From: Lacihabitans soyangensis
Lineage (GTDB): Bacteria; Bacteroidota; Bacteroidia; Cytophagales; Spirosomataceae
NCBI RefSeq assembly: GCF_024343775.1
Contig: NZ_RJUF01000016.1
Coordinates: 1 to 57,245 of the forward strand
Direction: 5' to 3'
DNA: 57,245 nucleotides
In this document: positions 8,743-17,161 of the stretch, in pieces
How positions within the stretch are numbered: position 1 is the stretch's first letter
Layout of the letters: each line of letters begins with the position of its first letter
Notes under the pieces: model-generated
Seen by the model: only the letters and a program-made list of their open reading frames with translations
What the model was told of the DNA's origin: nothing
Databases searched by the model: none
Position numbers and translations under genes: made by a program

Positions 8743-8772
8743 AAAAAAAAAGACCACCTCTCAGTAGTCTTT
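8743..8772 (-). terminator. Rho-independent terminator of the DUF2490 gene
   Basis: On the minus strand AAAGACTAC and GTGGTCTTT form a stem (one mismatch) around a 6-nt loop, followed by eight or nine Ts. It lies between the DUF2490 stop and the purL start, and so supports 8634 as the purL start. Confidence 0.75.
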
Positions 8773-8788
8773 AATTTAATATGGTTCT

Positions 8789-9433
8789 TTACAACTTCAA
8801 CTTATAAATCAGGCCCAATACTGGCCCCGGATTTTCGGTACCTACTAAGTCTATGTCTTTAAAAACACTCGCGTCAACAGCGTTTTTCTTGTTGATTTTA
8901 TAGCTAACCCCAATTTTTGGTCGCAGTTGATCTAAAGTGCCTCCAATTTGAAAGAAAAAATCGTTGGAAACATAAGGAGTAAACTTCGATTTGTTGGAAT
9001 AGGACGCCTCTATTTTGTTTCTGATATAACTGGCGTCAAATTCTGTCACACCATCGTTGTCTTTAAACTGATGTTGGTACCTCAGCCTGTTTTCAAACTT
9101 TATTGAGCCAAACTTTTTACCATAACTCAAGTCAGCATAAAACCTATGTCTTTGTTTGAAATCTTTGGTTTCGTCTTTTTTTCTATTGACAAATCGGTAG
9201 TAAACGGCAGCATCGAAGGACTTCGAAATTTTGTATTCACTCCCTAACTCGAAAAGGTAGGTTTGCAAGTAAGATATATCATTATTAAATCTGGCTTGAC
9301 CGTTGAGGTTTAGTGTGACCTTTTTTGTAACTTTTTTCTGAAGATTAATTCCGCTTCTGAGACCTACACCGTCCTGACCTTGTGTTGATTGTATTCCACA
9401 AAAAAGGATTATTAAAAAAAATAACTTTTTCAT
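8789..9433 (-). CDS. DUF2490 outer-membrane beta-barrel protein
   Basis: A protein of about 214 residues with a signal peptide (MKKLFFLIILFCGIQSTQG) and alternating amphipathic strands typical of a small outer-membrane barrel. It ends in LGLIYKLKL. Sequence style (NLNGQARFNNDISYLQTYLFELG, YYRFVNRK, RHRFYADLSY) matches DUF2490. The start is taken at MKKLFF, not the upstream in-frame Met at 9481, because the signal peptide begins there. It is the last gene of a unit with DUF4956, a VTC-like protein and a repeat protein; the upstream gene ends 10 bp before it. A role as the outer-membrane partner of that unit is inferred. Confidence 0.8.
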   Translation of the reverse strand: MKKLFFLIILFCGIQSTQGQDGVGLRSGINLQKKVTKKVTLNLNGQARFNNDISYLQTYLFELGSEYKISKSFDAAVYYRFVNRKKDETKDFKQRHRFYADLSYGKKFGSIKFENRLRYQHQFKDNDGVTEFDASYIRNKIEASYSNKSKFTPYVSNDFFFQIGGTLDQLRPKIGVSYKINKKNAVDASVFKDIDLVGTENPGPVLGLIYKLKL

Positions 9434-9443
9434 TCTAATGTTT

Positions 9444-10061
9444 TTAGTTTTCGTAGTAAAATATGGTAATTTGAGTCGCATCTTTCAGAAAGTCAATCTC
9501 CTGAATGTTTACTCTATGTATGTTTAAGCCGGTTCTTTGCTTCAAATCTGCCAAAAGTTCCTCTCTTCTCTCGGGGGTAATCAGTTGAATTTTATCATAG
9601 GTAATGATTTTGGTATTCTCTTTCTTCATCAACCAGCCTCCTTCAAGTAAGCCTGTAAGTGTCAATAGAATCAAGCACATGATGCCGAGGTCGTCCCAAG
9701 AACCTTTACTAATGGCAGTAATAAGGCCCAGGGCGATAGAGAAAAACAAATAGGTCATGTCTTTGGCCGATATGTTTTCGGTGCGGTATCTCAACATCGA
9801 GAATACTGCAAATAATCCAAATGCCGCCCCCATGCTCATCTCTACTTTATTGAGCAGGTAGGTGATCAAGAAGATGATAATATTGAACCCAAAAAAGGTC
9901 AAGAAAAGGTCAGTGCGACGATAGTGACGAAAATATATAAATCTGACAAGAATAAATACAGCCACAATATTTACCAAAAACCGTGATAAAAACTTGAAAG
10001 ATACCTTGTCAAACCATTGGAATGTCTCGGTGTTAGATACCAGCTCCTGCAAAAGAATCAT
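9444..10061 (-). CDS. DUF4956 integral membrane protein
   Basis: A 205-residue membrane protein of the DUF4956 family. It has about four transmembrane segments in the first 140 residues and the family signature FGLFAVFSMLRYRTENISAKDMTYLF. The C-terminus is a soluble ferredoxin-like part (PERREELLADLKQRTGLNIHRVNIQEIDFLKDATQITIFY). DUF4956 genes often neighbour VTC-domain genes in prokaryotes, as here, where the two overlap by 29 bp. The molecular function is unknown; a transport or assembly role in the inner membrane is a guess from topology. Confidence 0.85.
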   Translation of the reverse strand: MILLQELVSNTETFQWFDKVSFKFLSRFLVNIVAVFILVRFIYFRHYRRTDLFLTFFGFNIIIFLITYLLNKVEMSMGAAFGLFAVFSMLRYRTENISAKDMTYLFFSIALGLITAISKGSWDDLGIMCLILLTLTGLLEGGWLMKKENTKIITYDKIQLITPERREELLADLKQRTGLNIHRVNIQEIDFLKDATQITIFYYEN

Positions 10062-10830
10062 ATTGGTTTATTATTTTTTTTAGATGTAAAAATTTGGTTT
10101 TAAATCTGTTATGTTTCATTTCCCGGTCGGTGCTCATCACCCCAAGACAGTATTTGCTGATGGAACCCGCTCGTAAATTGTGTTTTTTGAAAATATCAAT
10201 AATGGGCGATGCTCCGAGTTTCTCCTGCTTCACCTCTGCCACCACCAGTTGGTTATATATCACTTCATTTTGATCTTTTATAAATGTCAAATCTAGGTCC
10301 ATTGTCAACCTCTCTTTAGAAGTTTTATTGACCAAGGTCATCCTTTTATAATTTACCATCAGGTTGCCTTTGAGTTCATTTGCCAACAAAGGCGTGGTTT
10401 TTTCTAAGAAATCAGCTTTTTCTTTGTTTAAAACTTCCTCAAAAGTACTGGGTTGTTTTATTCTCGTTTTCAGTGTTCGGCCTTTGTTGTTTTTGTGTTT
10501 TATTTCAAAAAAAGAAAGGTTAGAACCTACGTAATTTCTGAATCTCACCTTATATCTATTCAGCCTACCTGACTGATGAGAGTGATAAAGTTTATAATCT
10601 TCCGTGTCATAATAGAGGGTTTCGTAGGAGCAAAGGCGTTCATTGTTTATTTCGAGCAGCTTATAAAATGGCCTGGCTTCTTGGAGTACCTCGGGGAGTA
10701 AATTTAGGGGAATCAAATACTTTACATCCATCCTGTCCATGAGTTTCACACTGTCCATTTCGTCCAGTGTAATCTTCTCAAAAAGCCAAGCTTCTTCATT
10801 TATTTTGTCCAGCAAATTGTCAGTACTCAT
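10033..10830 (-). CDS. VTC-domain (polyphosphate polymerase-like) protein
   Basis: A 265-residue soluble protein with the VTC/triphosphate-tunnel fold. Tunnel-type motifs appear in order: RMDVKYLIP, YYDTEDYKLYHSHQSGRLNR, KVRFRNY, FEIKHKNNKGRTLKTR, LTMDLDLTF, VVAEVKQEK and SKYCLG. In yeast Vtc4 this domain makes polyphosphate from ATP; bacterial stand-alone members are little studied. There is no SPX domain and no transmembrane segment, so membrane tethering would depend on the adjacent DUF4956 protein. The gene overlaps neighbours on both sides (11 bp upstream, 29 bp downstream), which points to a tight operon. Polymerase activity is inferred from the fold. Confidence 0.85.
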   Translation of the reverse strand: MSTDNLLDKINEEAWLFEKITLDEMDSVKLMDRMDVKYLIPLNLLPEVLQEARPFYKLLEINNERLCSYETLYYDTEDYKLYHSHQSGRLNRYKVRFRNYVGSNLSFFEIKHKNNKGRTLKTRIKQPSTFEEVLNKEKADFLEKTTPLLANELKGNLMVNYKRMTLVNKTSKERLTMDLDLTFIKDQNEVIYNQLVVAEVKQEKLGASPIIDIFKKHNLRAGSISKYCLGVMSTDREMKHNRFKTKFLHLKKIINQYDSFAGAGI

Positions 10831-11317
10831 ATTGGTAAGTTTTGGTTTGAATTAGGTTTCCCTTAGCATCAAAAGTCTTTTTTTCTTTTCTCAAACCCTT
10901 GCCGTTAAAAGTATATACGGACTTACTTACTAAAATGTTATTGCCATTATAAATGTTTTCCTCTATTTTTTCCTCATCAGCATTGTACTTGTAGGTTTCT
11001 TTGGTTATTTGTTTACCGTTGGCATCAAAACTTACTTTTTCGCTTTTTTCGTTGATGTTGTTATATTTATAGACAGTTCGCTCCTTAATTTTTCCGAGGT
11101 TATCAAAATTTATTTCTTCTAACGCATTACCATTTTTGTCATATTTCACAAATGTATCTTTGGTCACTTTCCCATCCTTTGTAACAATTTCGGTGATTGC
11201 CTTTACCTTGTTGTTTTTGATGTCTTTTTTGGATTGTGCTGCAGCATTGAAGCCAATGAACAAAAAAGCAGGAGAAATAACTAAGGTTAAAAAACGATGA
11301 GCGAGGCAAGAATTCAT
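10820..11317 (-). CDS. Secreted protein with 26-residue tandem repeats
   Basis: A 165-residue protein with an N-terminal signal (cleavage likely after NAAAQ). It then has about four 26-residue repeats of the form YKYN..........FDANGKQITKET (register starts VKYDKNG, YKYNNIN, YKYNADE, YTFNGKG). The pattern resembles YD/RHS-like or YwqK-like beta repeats; I assign no family. It overlaps the VTC-like gene by 11 bp and is the first gene of the four-gene unit. A periplasmic or surface-exposed beta structure is likely. Function unknown. Confidence 0.65.
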   Translation of the reverse strand: MNSCLAHRFLTLVISPAFLFIGFNAAAQSKKDIKNNKVKAITEIVTKDGKVTKDTFVKYDKNGNALEEINFDNLGKIKERTVYKYNNINEKSEKVSFDANGKQITKETYKYNADEEKIEENIYNGNNILVSKSVYTFNGKGLRKEKKTFDAKGNLIQTKTYQYEY

Positions 11318-11383
11318 TTATTTTAATTTAGGTTAATCTCATATACGAATTTAGGTCAATTATTGTTGTCTTAACCAGGAAAA

Positions 11384-12649
11384 CTATAATTTGGCTAGAC
11401 TTTTTACTGCAGCCACAAAAGCATCTAATTCGGCCGTGCTGGTATAAATATTCGGTGTAATTCTACAACCAAAAACGCTCTGTCCTTCTATGCCAACGGT
11501 CCATATTTTATGATTGGCCAATAGTTTTTCAGCCATTTCGGTGGGCTTCATGTTTTTCAGTCCCACATTTCCTATTCCACATGCTCGTGAGTCATCATTT
11601 GGGGTGTTTATCATTACATTAGGCACATCTTTTAGACGTTCCATCCAATAATTTCTAATAAATTTTAAGCGAGCTTCTTTGCGTTTAATTCCTATAAAGT
11701 TCAGATAGTCAAGTGCATTCATGATGCTGATTTCGGTATGAACTGCCGGCGTACCAGTGTGAACCACCCTTCTGATATCGTCCTGTGCGTAGCCGTTATC
11801 GGCAAACATAGCCCAGAGGTTTTTTATTTTATCTTTCTTGATATAGAGAAAACCTGCTCCAAGTGGTGCTGAGAGCCATTTATGAAGGCTGGTGCCATAA
11901 TAGTCGCAATTAAGGTCAGAGATTTTGTACTCAAATTGACCAAATGCATGAGCTCCATCCACTACGACATCTACTCCATGACTGTGGGCCATGTCACATA
12001 TTTTTCTTATCGGAAGTATTTGCCCAGTAATATTTATGATATGGCTTACCATCAAAAGACGAGTTTTCGGCGTTATGGCCGATTCATACATTTTCACGAT
12101 TTCCTCATCGTTTTTTGGATGCATCGGCACAGACAAAATCTTGTTGGTCATGCCGTATCTTTGGGCCATCAGTTCAAAGTGCTGAATCATATAAGGATAG
12201 TCTTGTTCAGCCATTATGGCCTCATCTCCAGGCTTCCAGTCATAGCCTGACACCACAGTATCAATGGATTCTGTGGTGTTTCGGGTCACTATTATTTCTT
12301 CGTAGGTACATCCTGCCGCTTCAGCGAGTTTTGCTCTAACTTTCTCATTATCAGGAAATCGCATCTTACGCATGTAGTAAGAGCCGAGCATGTTTACCTC
12401 ATCAATGTTTTTCAGACAAGAATTCTTAATCGGAGTCGGACTTATACAATAGTATCCGTTTTCAAGATTGATAAATGCGGGATTAAGTTTATAATCAGCC
12501 CTTATTTTTTTCCAAAAGACTTCGTCTTGGGCTAATTCTCCAGCTGAAAGGTGCTCTTTTTCTTTCAATAGAGAATGAAAGGATTTGCTAAAAACCGGCG
12601 TAGAAAGTGCCGAAAGTCCAATAGTTTTCAAGAATTGCCTTTTGTCCAT
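11384..12649 (-). CDS. Class V aminotransferase (isopenicillin-N epimerase-like), Tat-type signal
   Basis: A PLP-dependent class V aminotransferase fold protein of about 421 residues. The internal aldimine lysine is Lys257 in GTSLHKWLSAPLGAGF, and VVVDGAHAFGQF holds the PLP-binding Asp. The start is set at MDKRQFLKTIGLSALS, which carries a KR/RQFLK twin-arginine-like signal, so export is likely. An upstream Met at 12670 would only add MLYKTSN. Related proteins are annotated as isopenicillin-N epimerase-like or cysteine desulfurase-like; substrate unknown. It stands alone, with a repeat-filled spacer upstream. Confidence 0.85.
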   Translation of the reverse strand: MDKRQFLKTIGLSALSTPVFSKSFHSLLKEKEHLSAGELAQDEVFWKKIRADYKLNPAFINLENGYYCISPTPIKNSCLKNIDEVNMLGSYYMRKMRFPDNEKVRAKLAEAAGCTYEEIIVTRNTTESIDTVVSGYDWKPGDEAIMAEQDYPYMIQHFELMAQRYGMTNKILSVPMHPKNDEEIVKMYESAITPKTRLLMVSHIINITGQILPIRKICDMAHSHGVDVVVDGAHAFGQFEYKISDLNCDYYGTSLHKWLSAPLGAGFLYIKKDKIKNLWAMFADNGYAQDDIRRVVHTGTPAVHTEISIMNALDYLNFIGIKRKEARLKFIRNYWMERLKDVPNVMINTPNDDSRACGIGNVGLKNMKPTEMAEKLLANHKIWTVGIEGQSVFGCRITPNIYTSTAELDAFVAAVKSLAKL

Positions 12650-12850
12650 GTTAGAGGTTTTATAAAGCAATTTACTGAAAAATCTAAAAGATGCAGGAAT
12701 TGGGCCATTGAACTTTAAAGAAATTGCTGTCTAATAGAATTTGATTCTTTGATGAAGGGACTAGTTTAGCTTAAAATCCATTTGGTTTTCACTAAAAATA
12801 TTTAGTGTATTTTGGAACCAGATAACAATAAATCAGACTTTTCAACAACC

Positions 12851-12971
12851 AATCAACCCCCTTCGACTTCACTCAAGGCAAGAATTAACCACCTTCGCTT
12901 AGGGCAAGAATCAATCCCCTTCGAGTTAGCTCTGGGTGAGAATTAACCCCATCAACTTCGCTCAAGGCGAA
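12851..12971. repeat. Four degenerate 26-32 bp tandem repeats (CCTTCGACTTCRCTCAAGG type)
   Basis: Four units begin AATYAA and carry a CCTTCGACTTCACTCAAGG-like core at 12851-12882, 12883-12908, 12909-12940 and 12941-12971 (32, 26, 32 and 31 bp). The core is a weak palindrome. The array stops next to the stop codon of the DUF5916 gene. The rest of the gap (12650-12850) shows only AT-rich sequence. There are no fixed-length spacers, so it is not a CRISPR. Confidence 0.75.
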
Positions 12972-15170
12972 CTACACATTCCACCAGTAAGTGAACTTTA
13001 ACACAATTGCCCTGTTTTTTGGTGCAAAGGTATCTGCAAAATAGTTGTCGGTATATACCAAAAACAAATCAGACGCCGGGCTATAACGCCACTGAAACCT
13101 GGTGTTGATATTGAAATTATTCGTTTGGTTATTATACTGCATAAAGTTCGTGAAAAACATCTTGTTGGATAGCGTAACATCTAACCGAGGCCCTAAAAGC
13201 CAAAGATTGTGAGTCGTCTTTTTTAATGTTTCTGGTAGGCGTTTATCTTGTTCAAAAGTTAGTTGGTTAAAGTTACTCTTTAAGGCTATTGAAACATAAG
13301 GTTGGAATCTATAAGCCACTTCTGCATCGAGTCTAAGTCTTTTACCGTCAGCATAATATCCACCATATCTTGTTTCAAAGCCATAAGTAAATACAGATTG
13401 TGGCTTAGAGGTAAACATGGTTCCCCACGACTTCCAAGTGTGTACTTGAGCCGAGTCCAAGTACTGTTTTTTATAACCTGTGGGGTCAAATTTACCCGTT
13501 AGTTTTACAAAATCCGTAGCTGTCCAAACCGTGAAAGTTCCTTGTGTTCGGAGGTTAAACTTGTAAAAGATCACATTCGTATTTTCGTTTTTCTCCAATA
13601 AGTTTTGAGAGAAATAATAAGAAAGCATAACACTCGGACCATGAGAAAGCACTTTTCCGCCTTTTGGGAAAAACAAGTACGAAGCCTCTGGTTTGGAGTG
13701 TACGTAGTTGTTTCGGCGTACAAAGCCCACCTCGTTTGCTCTTACGTCCATGTCTACAGACTCAGCTGTGTACGATAAAATATATTTTCTATTGGTTCTC
13801 GAAACATTCACGGAGGCTACATTATTTCGTCCTTCAATTCCCGGCGAGAAAGTCTTAAATGCAAATGCTTTCCCCAACCATTTGTTGTCTGCGGAGGCCA
13901 AGTAATACTCCAAACCAAAGGTTCTGTTGAAATCAGCTAAGGTACTTTTTGGGTCTTTACCTTTTTTGAGGGTAGTTTCTCTATCTACAAAAATGGCTCC
14001 GATGTAGGATCTTTTGAAGATTTTCCTTTGGGTTGAAAGCACGGTGTAATTTGAACCAGCCACTCCCTCGGAGTTTTTACCTGTGAGCATATTCATGCCG
14101 CCGATTCTCCAGTTCTCATTGAGTTTTCCTGATACTTTCGAACCATAATATATTGGAGCGTCTAAGCCTACCCTTCTTGAAAAAAAAGGACGTAAACTAG
14201 CTGAACCAAAATTGTTAAAAATATCACCATTTTCTATAAAAAATTGCCTTCTTTCAGGGAAAAACAACTCGAATCTATCTAGGTTAGTTTGTTGAACATC
14301 AACCTCTACCTGAGAAAAATCGGGTAGTACAGTTAGGTCGAGATTAAGAGAAGAAGTCAGGCCAAACTTGGCATCAAATCCCGCTCCAAATTCTCCCCTT
14401 GCATCGGTTTTTGCAGCGTGATTTTTATTGATTCCGGTGGTAATGAATGGAATTACGCTGATATTGGCACCTGGAGATGGTGGTGGGGTATCCCATACCA
14501 AATTGCCTGTAAATGCCAATGAAGCCGTAGGGAACTGCCTTGGAATAGGCGTCCAAGACGATTTTTCGGTCGTTTTTAGGTCTAATCGGCTAAAGTTTAA
14601 GCCCCAAGTACCTACATTTTCTTTATATCTCAAAGTTTTGAAAGGAATGGCCGCTTCCCAAGTCCATTGATTTTCATCGAAACTTACCTCGGACTGCCAT
14701 TTGTTGTCCCAACTCAAATTTATCGAAGAACCACCAGACATGAGGCCGTCCCACTGGCCACCGCGGGCGTTCGAACCGAATGAGAAACCGGTAGTGAGGT
14801 CGTTGAAAGTATCAAAGAAAAGAAGGTCATTGTCATTTTTTCCAAAACTCCAGTCACGTTTCATAGACTCTACCATGTTGGAGCCTTTTACGTAGTTGTA
14901 GTTAATAAAAAGCACATACAGGTTTTTATCATCATAGCAAAACTTCACATCGGTTTTTACTTTGGCCATGCTGGTGTCCATGGGCAAAACCTGATAGAAA
15001 TCGGTGGCAATTTGAGCATTTGCCCATGCTGCGTCGTCTGATTTTCCGTCAATTTTTATTTTGCTGTCTATTTTTTTTATGTAGTAATTGAAGTCGTTGT
15101 TTTTCTTTTGTGCAAAACTTTTAGAGACCAACAAGAAGAGCATTAAAAGGCCTAAATAATTTTTTGACAT
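12972..15170 (-). CDS. DUF5916 protein with CBM9-like N-terminal domain
   Basis: A 732-residue envelope protein. A signal peptide (MSKNYLGLLMLFLLVSKSFA) is followed by a CBM9-like carbohydrate-binding fold (KIDGKSDDAAWANAQIATDF, about 36-55, to roughly 210). The long C-terminal DUF5916 region has repeating amphipathic strands and ends in FTYWWNV, consistent with an outer-membrane barrel. ERRQFFIENGDIF is typical of the family. The ligand is unknown; the family is widespread in Bacteroidota and is often found without a SusC partner, as here. Length is complete. Confidence 0.88.
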   Translation of the reverse strand: MSKNYLGLLMLFLLVSKSFAQKKNNDFNYYIKKIDSKIKIDGKSDDAAWANAQIATDFYQVLPMDTSMAKVKTDVKFCYDDKNLYVLFINYNYVKGSNMVESMKRDWSFGKNDNDLLFFDTFNDLTTGFSFGSNARGGQWDGLMSGGSSINLSWDNKWQSEVSFDENQWTWEAAIPFKTLRYKENVGTWGLNFSRLDLKTTEKSSWTPIPRQFPTASLAFTGNLVWDTPPPSPGANISVIPFITTGINKNHAAKTDARGEFGAGFDAKFGLTSSLNLDLTVLPDFSQVEVDVQQTNLDRFELFFPERRQFFIENGDIFNNFGSASLRPFFSRRVGLDAPIYYGSKVSGKLNENWRIGGMNMLTGKNSEGVAGSNYTVLSTQRKIFKRSYIGAIFVDRETTLKKGKDPKSTLADFNRTFGLEYYLASADNKWLGKAFAFKTFSPGIEGRNNVASVNVSRTNRKYILSYTAESVDMDVRANEVGFVRRNNYVHSKPEASYLFFPKGGKVLSHGPSVMLSYYFSQNLLEKNENTNVIFYKFNLRTQGTFTVWTATDFVKLTGKFDPTGYKKQYLDSAQVHTWKSWGTMFTSKPQSVFTYGFETRYGGYYADGKRLRLDAEVAYRFQPYVSIALKSNFNQLTFEQDKRLPETLKKTTHNLWLLGPRLDVTLSNKMFFTNFMQYNNQTNNFNINTRFQWRYSPASDLFLVYTDNYFADTFAPKNRAIVLKFTYWWNV

Positions 15171-15293
15171 AAATTTATTCGTAGTTTTGCTGTAAAATTT
15201 TAAACCGCAAAGGTAGCTTAATATTCTTTACTGGTGGAGACCTTCATCTTTAAAAATCGTATTTTTATCTACTTTTAAAAAATCAATCAAAAA

Positions 15294-15809
15294 ATGCAAA
15301 TATCTGAAAAGAAAGTAGTTACGATTACGTATGAGTTGTATATTCAGAGTGATGGTGATGACTACGAAATAGTTGAAGTGGTGGGCGAAGACCAACCTAT
15401 GGTGTATTTAGCGGGTCACAGTGGCCTTCCAGTGGATTTTGAGGTCAAAATGGCCGGACTAAAGGTAGGAGAGGAGTTTGACTTCGAATTGGGGCCACAG
15501 GAAGGTTTCGGAGATTTCTCTGAAGAAGACGTTGCCGACTTTCCATTGGATATGTTTAAGATAGAGAATGGCGAAGTACCAGCTGATTTGTTAGAAATCG
15601 GCAATTTCGTGCCATTTACCAATGACGACGGAAGCCAAATCACGGGTAGAATTTATGCCGTGGAGGGCGACACCGTCCAGGTAGACTTTAACCATCCATT
15701 GGCAGGAAAGACTCTAAAGTTTGAAGGTAAAGTTATTGGCATTAGAGACGCAACTCCTGAAGAACTTGACCATGGACACGTCCATGGGGAAGGTGGCGTA
15801 CAGCATTAA
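15294..15809 (+). CDS. FKBP-type peptidyl-prolyl isomerase, SlyD-like
   Basis: A 171-residue cytoplasmic FKBP of the SlyD type. The FKBP half is split by an insert-in-flap domain. Visible markers are GLPVDFEVKMAGLKVGEEFDFELGPQEGFG, DFNHPLAGKTLKFEGKVIGI and a short His-containing tail (HGHVHGEGGVQH). The tail has four His, fewer than E. coli SlyD, so metal binding may be weaker. It likely assists proline-limited folding. It stands alone on the plus strand and is followed by a strong terminator. Confidence 0.9.
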   Translation: MQISEKKVVTITYELYIQSDGDDYEIVEVVGEDQPMVYLAGHSGLPVDFEVKMAGLKVGEEFDFELGPQEGFGDFSEEDVADFPLDMFKIENGEVPADLLEIGNFVPFTNDDGSQITGRIYAVEGDTVQVDFNHPLAGKTLKFEGKVIGIRDATPEELDHGHVHGEGGVQH

Positions 15810-15818
15810 TACAAAACT

Positions 15819-15856
15819 ATGACCGATAGCCTCAAGAGGGTTATTGGTCATTTTTT
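15819..15856 (+). terminator. Rho-independent terminator after the slyD-like gene
   Basis: ATGACC..ATA..CC pairs with GG..TTAT.GGTCAT, giving a stem of about 14 pairs including wobbles, followed by six Ts. It overlaps the last codons of the convergent DUF1295 gene. Confidence 0.75.
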
Positions 15857-16608
15857 GGAAACCAAGGTAAGAACCTGCTTGTTCTTTTTATATAATTTTC
15901 AAAATCACTGTTCCCCACATATTTCCTTTCCAACATAGGTACTCCCGACACATAGAGTATCAAATAGTTGATAGTTATGGGGCCAATAATCCCCCAAAAG
16001 TTCTGAAAATTACATATACTCATCACCCATATTCCCCACCAAAGTAAAACCTCTCCAAAGTAATTTGGGTGTCGTGTGTATTTCCACAATCCTGTTTCTA
16101 TAATCTTTCCTTTATTCAATTTCTTGAAGTTGGCCAACTGGGCGTCGCCGATTGTTTCAAAGAGAAAACCAATCAGCCATAAAAAAGCACCTAACCAGAT
16201 CGGTATATTATTTTCTGGAGTTTCGGTTCTATTTATTAAAATTACAGGAATGCTAATGATAAATAAAAAAAAGCCTTGAAGCATATAAATTTGAAAAAAT
16301 GACCTAATTACAAACCATTTACCCCATTCTTTTCGCCACGCCAAGTATCTGAAATCTTCTGCTTTGTTTTTATTTCTTGCGTATATATGCCAAGCCAAGC
16401 GTATTCCCCAGATGCTGACCAAGACATTGGTAAATATGGAAAACGATGTTTTTGTAGTTGAAAAATAATAAGAACTCCAAGCCATCAGGACAAATCCCAG
16501 TCCCCATGCCACATCGGCTATATCGTTTCTTTTTTTGAAATAAGCCAACACGAAACAACCGCTCATGTAAACAAACAATATGATGGCTAGGTAGATAAAA
16601 TGTGCCAT
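15841..16608 (-). CDS. DUF1295 / steroid 5-alpha-reductase-like membrane protein
   Basis: A polytopic membrane protein of about 255 residues of the DUF1295 family. It has several hydrophobic helices and the C-terminal signature [21 protein letters not shown], shared with steroid reductases and ICMT-type proteins that bind NADPH or SAM. The start is set at MAHFIYLA, whose ATG shares one base with the upstream DUF2177 stop (TAATG). That indicates translational coupling. The longer frame from 16674 would overlap that gene. The substrate, perhaps a lipid, is unknown. Confidence 0.85.
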   Translation of the reverse strand: MAHFIYLAIILFVYMSGCFVLAYFKKRNDIADVAWGLGFVLMAWSSYYFSTTKTSFSIFTNVLVSIWGIRLAWHIYARNKNKAEDFRYLAWRKEWGKWFVIRSFFQIYMLQGFFLFIISIPVILINRTETPENNIPIWLGAFLWLIGFLFETIGDAQLANFKKLNKGKIIETGLWKYTRHPNYFGEVLLWWGIWVMSICNFQNFWGIIGPITINYLILYVSGVPMLERKYVGNSDFENYIKRTSRFLPWFPKNDQ

Positions 16609-17003
16609 TAGCGAATTTTTGAAGCGATAAAAAAGGTAATAACACTCACCGATGCAGATAGCACCATACCCCAAATCAAATCGACGATAGTCACCGTTAG
16701 TGGCCAGTTTTTTATGGTGGCTAGATTGGTTAAATCAAAGGTTGCATAAGTTACAAGTCCGAAAAAAGCACCATAAAGTAAGGCGTCTTTCCAATTGTTT
16801 TTTTCTACCGCTGGAGTAATTACAAACACGGTTAATCCCGCCAAGAAAATCAGGTAAAATATGATTGCAGCTGTCCAGTTTACCTCAGATTTCATCATAA
16901 ATCCAATTTGCTTGGCATAAAAGCTTTTAGCCACCAAGCCTAGCCAAAGCATATCTAAAATGAAGAAAACTGGAACCGAAATAAAAAATAGTTTCTTAAA
17001 CAT
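16608..17003 (-). CDS. DUF2177 membrane protein
   Basis: A 131-residue protein with four predicted transmembrane helices and DUF2177 features: [18 protein letters not shown], then [23 protein letters not shown]. It is coupled by TAATG overlap to the DUF1295 gene. The same pairing is common in other bacteria and suggests the two act together, possibly on a membrane lipid. No catalytic residues can be named. Confidence 0.85.
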   Translation of the reverse strand: MFKKLFFISVPVFFILDMLWLGLVAKSFYAKQIGFMMKSEVNWTAAIIFYLIFLAGLTVFVITPAVEKNNWKDALLYGAFFGLVTYATFDLTNLATIKNWPLTVTIVDLIWGMVLSASVSVITFFIASKIR

Positions 17004-17161
17004 AATCTTTTGGTTTTTAGGCTGAAAAATATGTTCAATATACTATAAATTAGCTACTTCTGTTTAAAGATTTGTAAGAATCTTTTTAATAGGTATGGTT
17101 AAAGAGGGTGATTAGTCCATGTGCAAAAATACAGTTCGGGAACTTCAAGGAAATTGCAAAA

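Noticed and set aside
8635-8757. N-terminal extension of PurL from an upstream Met
   Set aside because: It would translate through the terminator of the DUF2490 gene and adds sequence not found in PurL; MIHFFGSQ at 8634 is the normal start.
12851-12971. CRISPR-like array
   Set aside because: Units are contiguous, unequal in length and degenerate, with no unique spacers.
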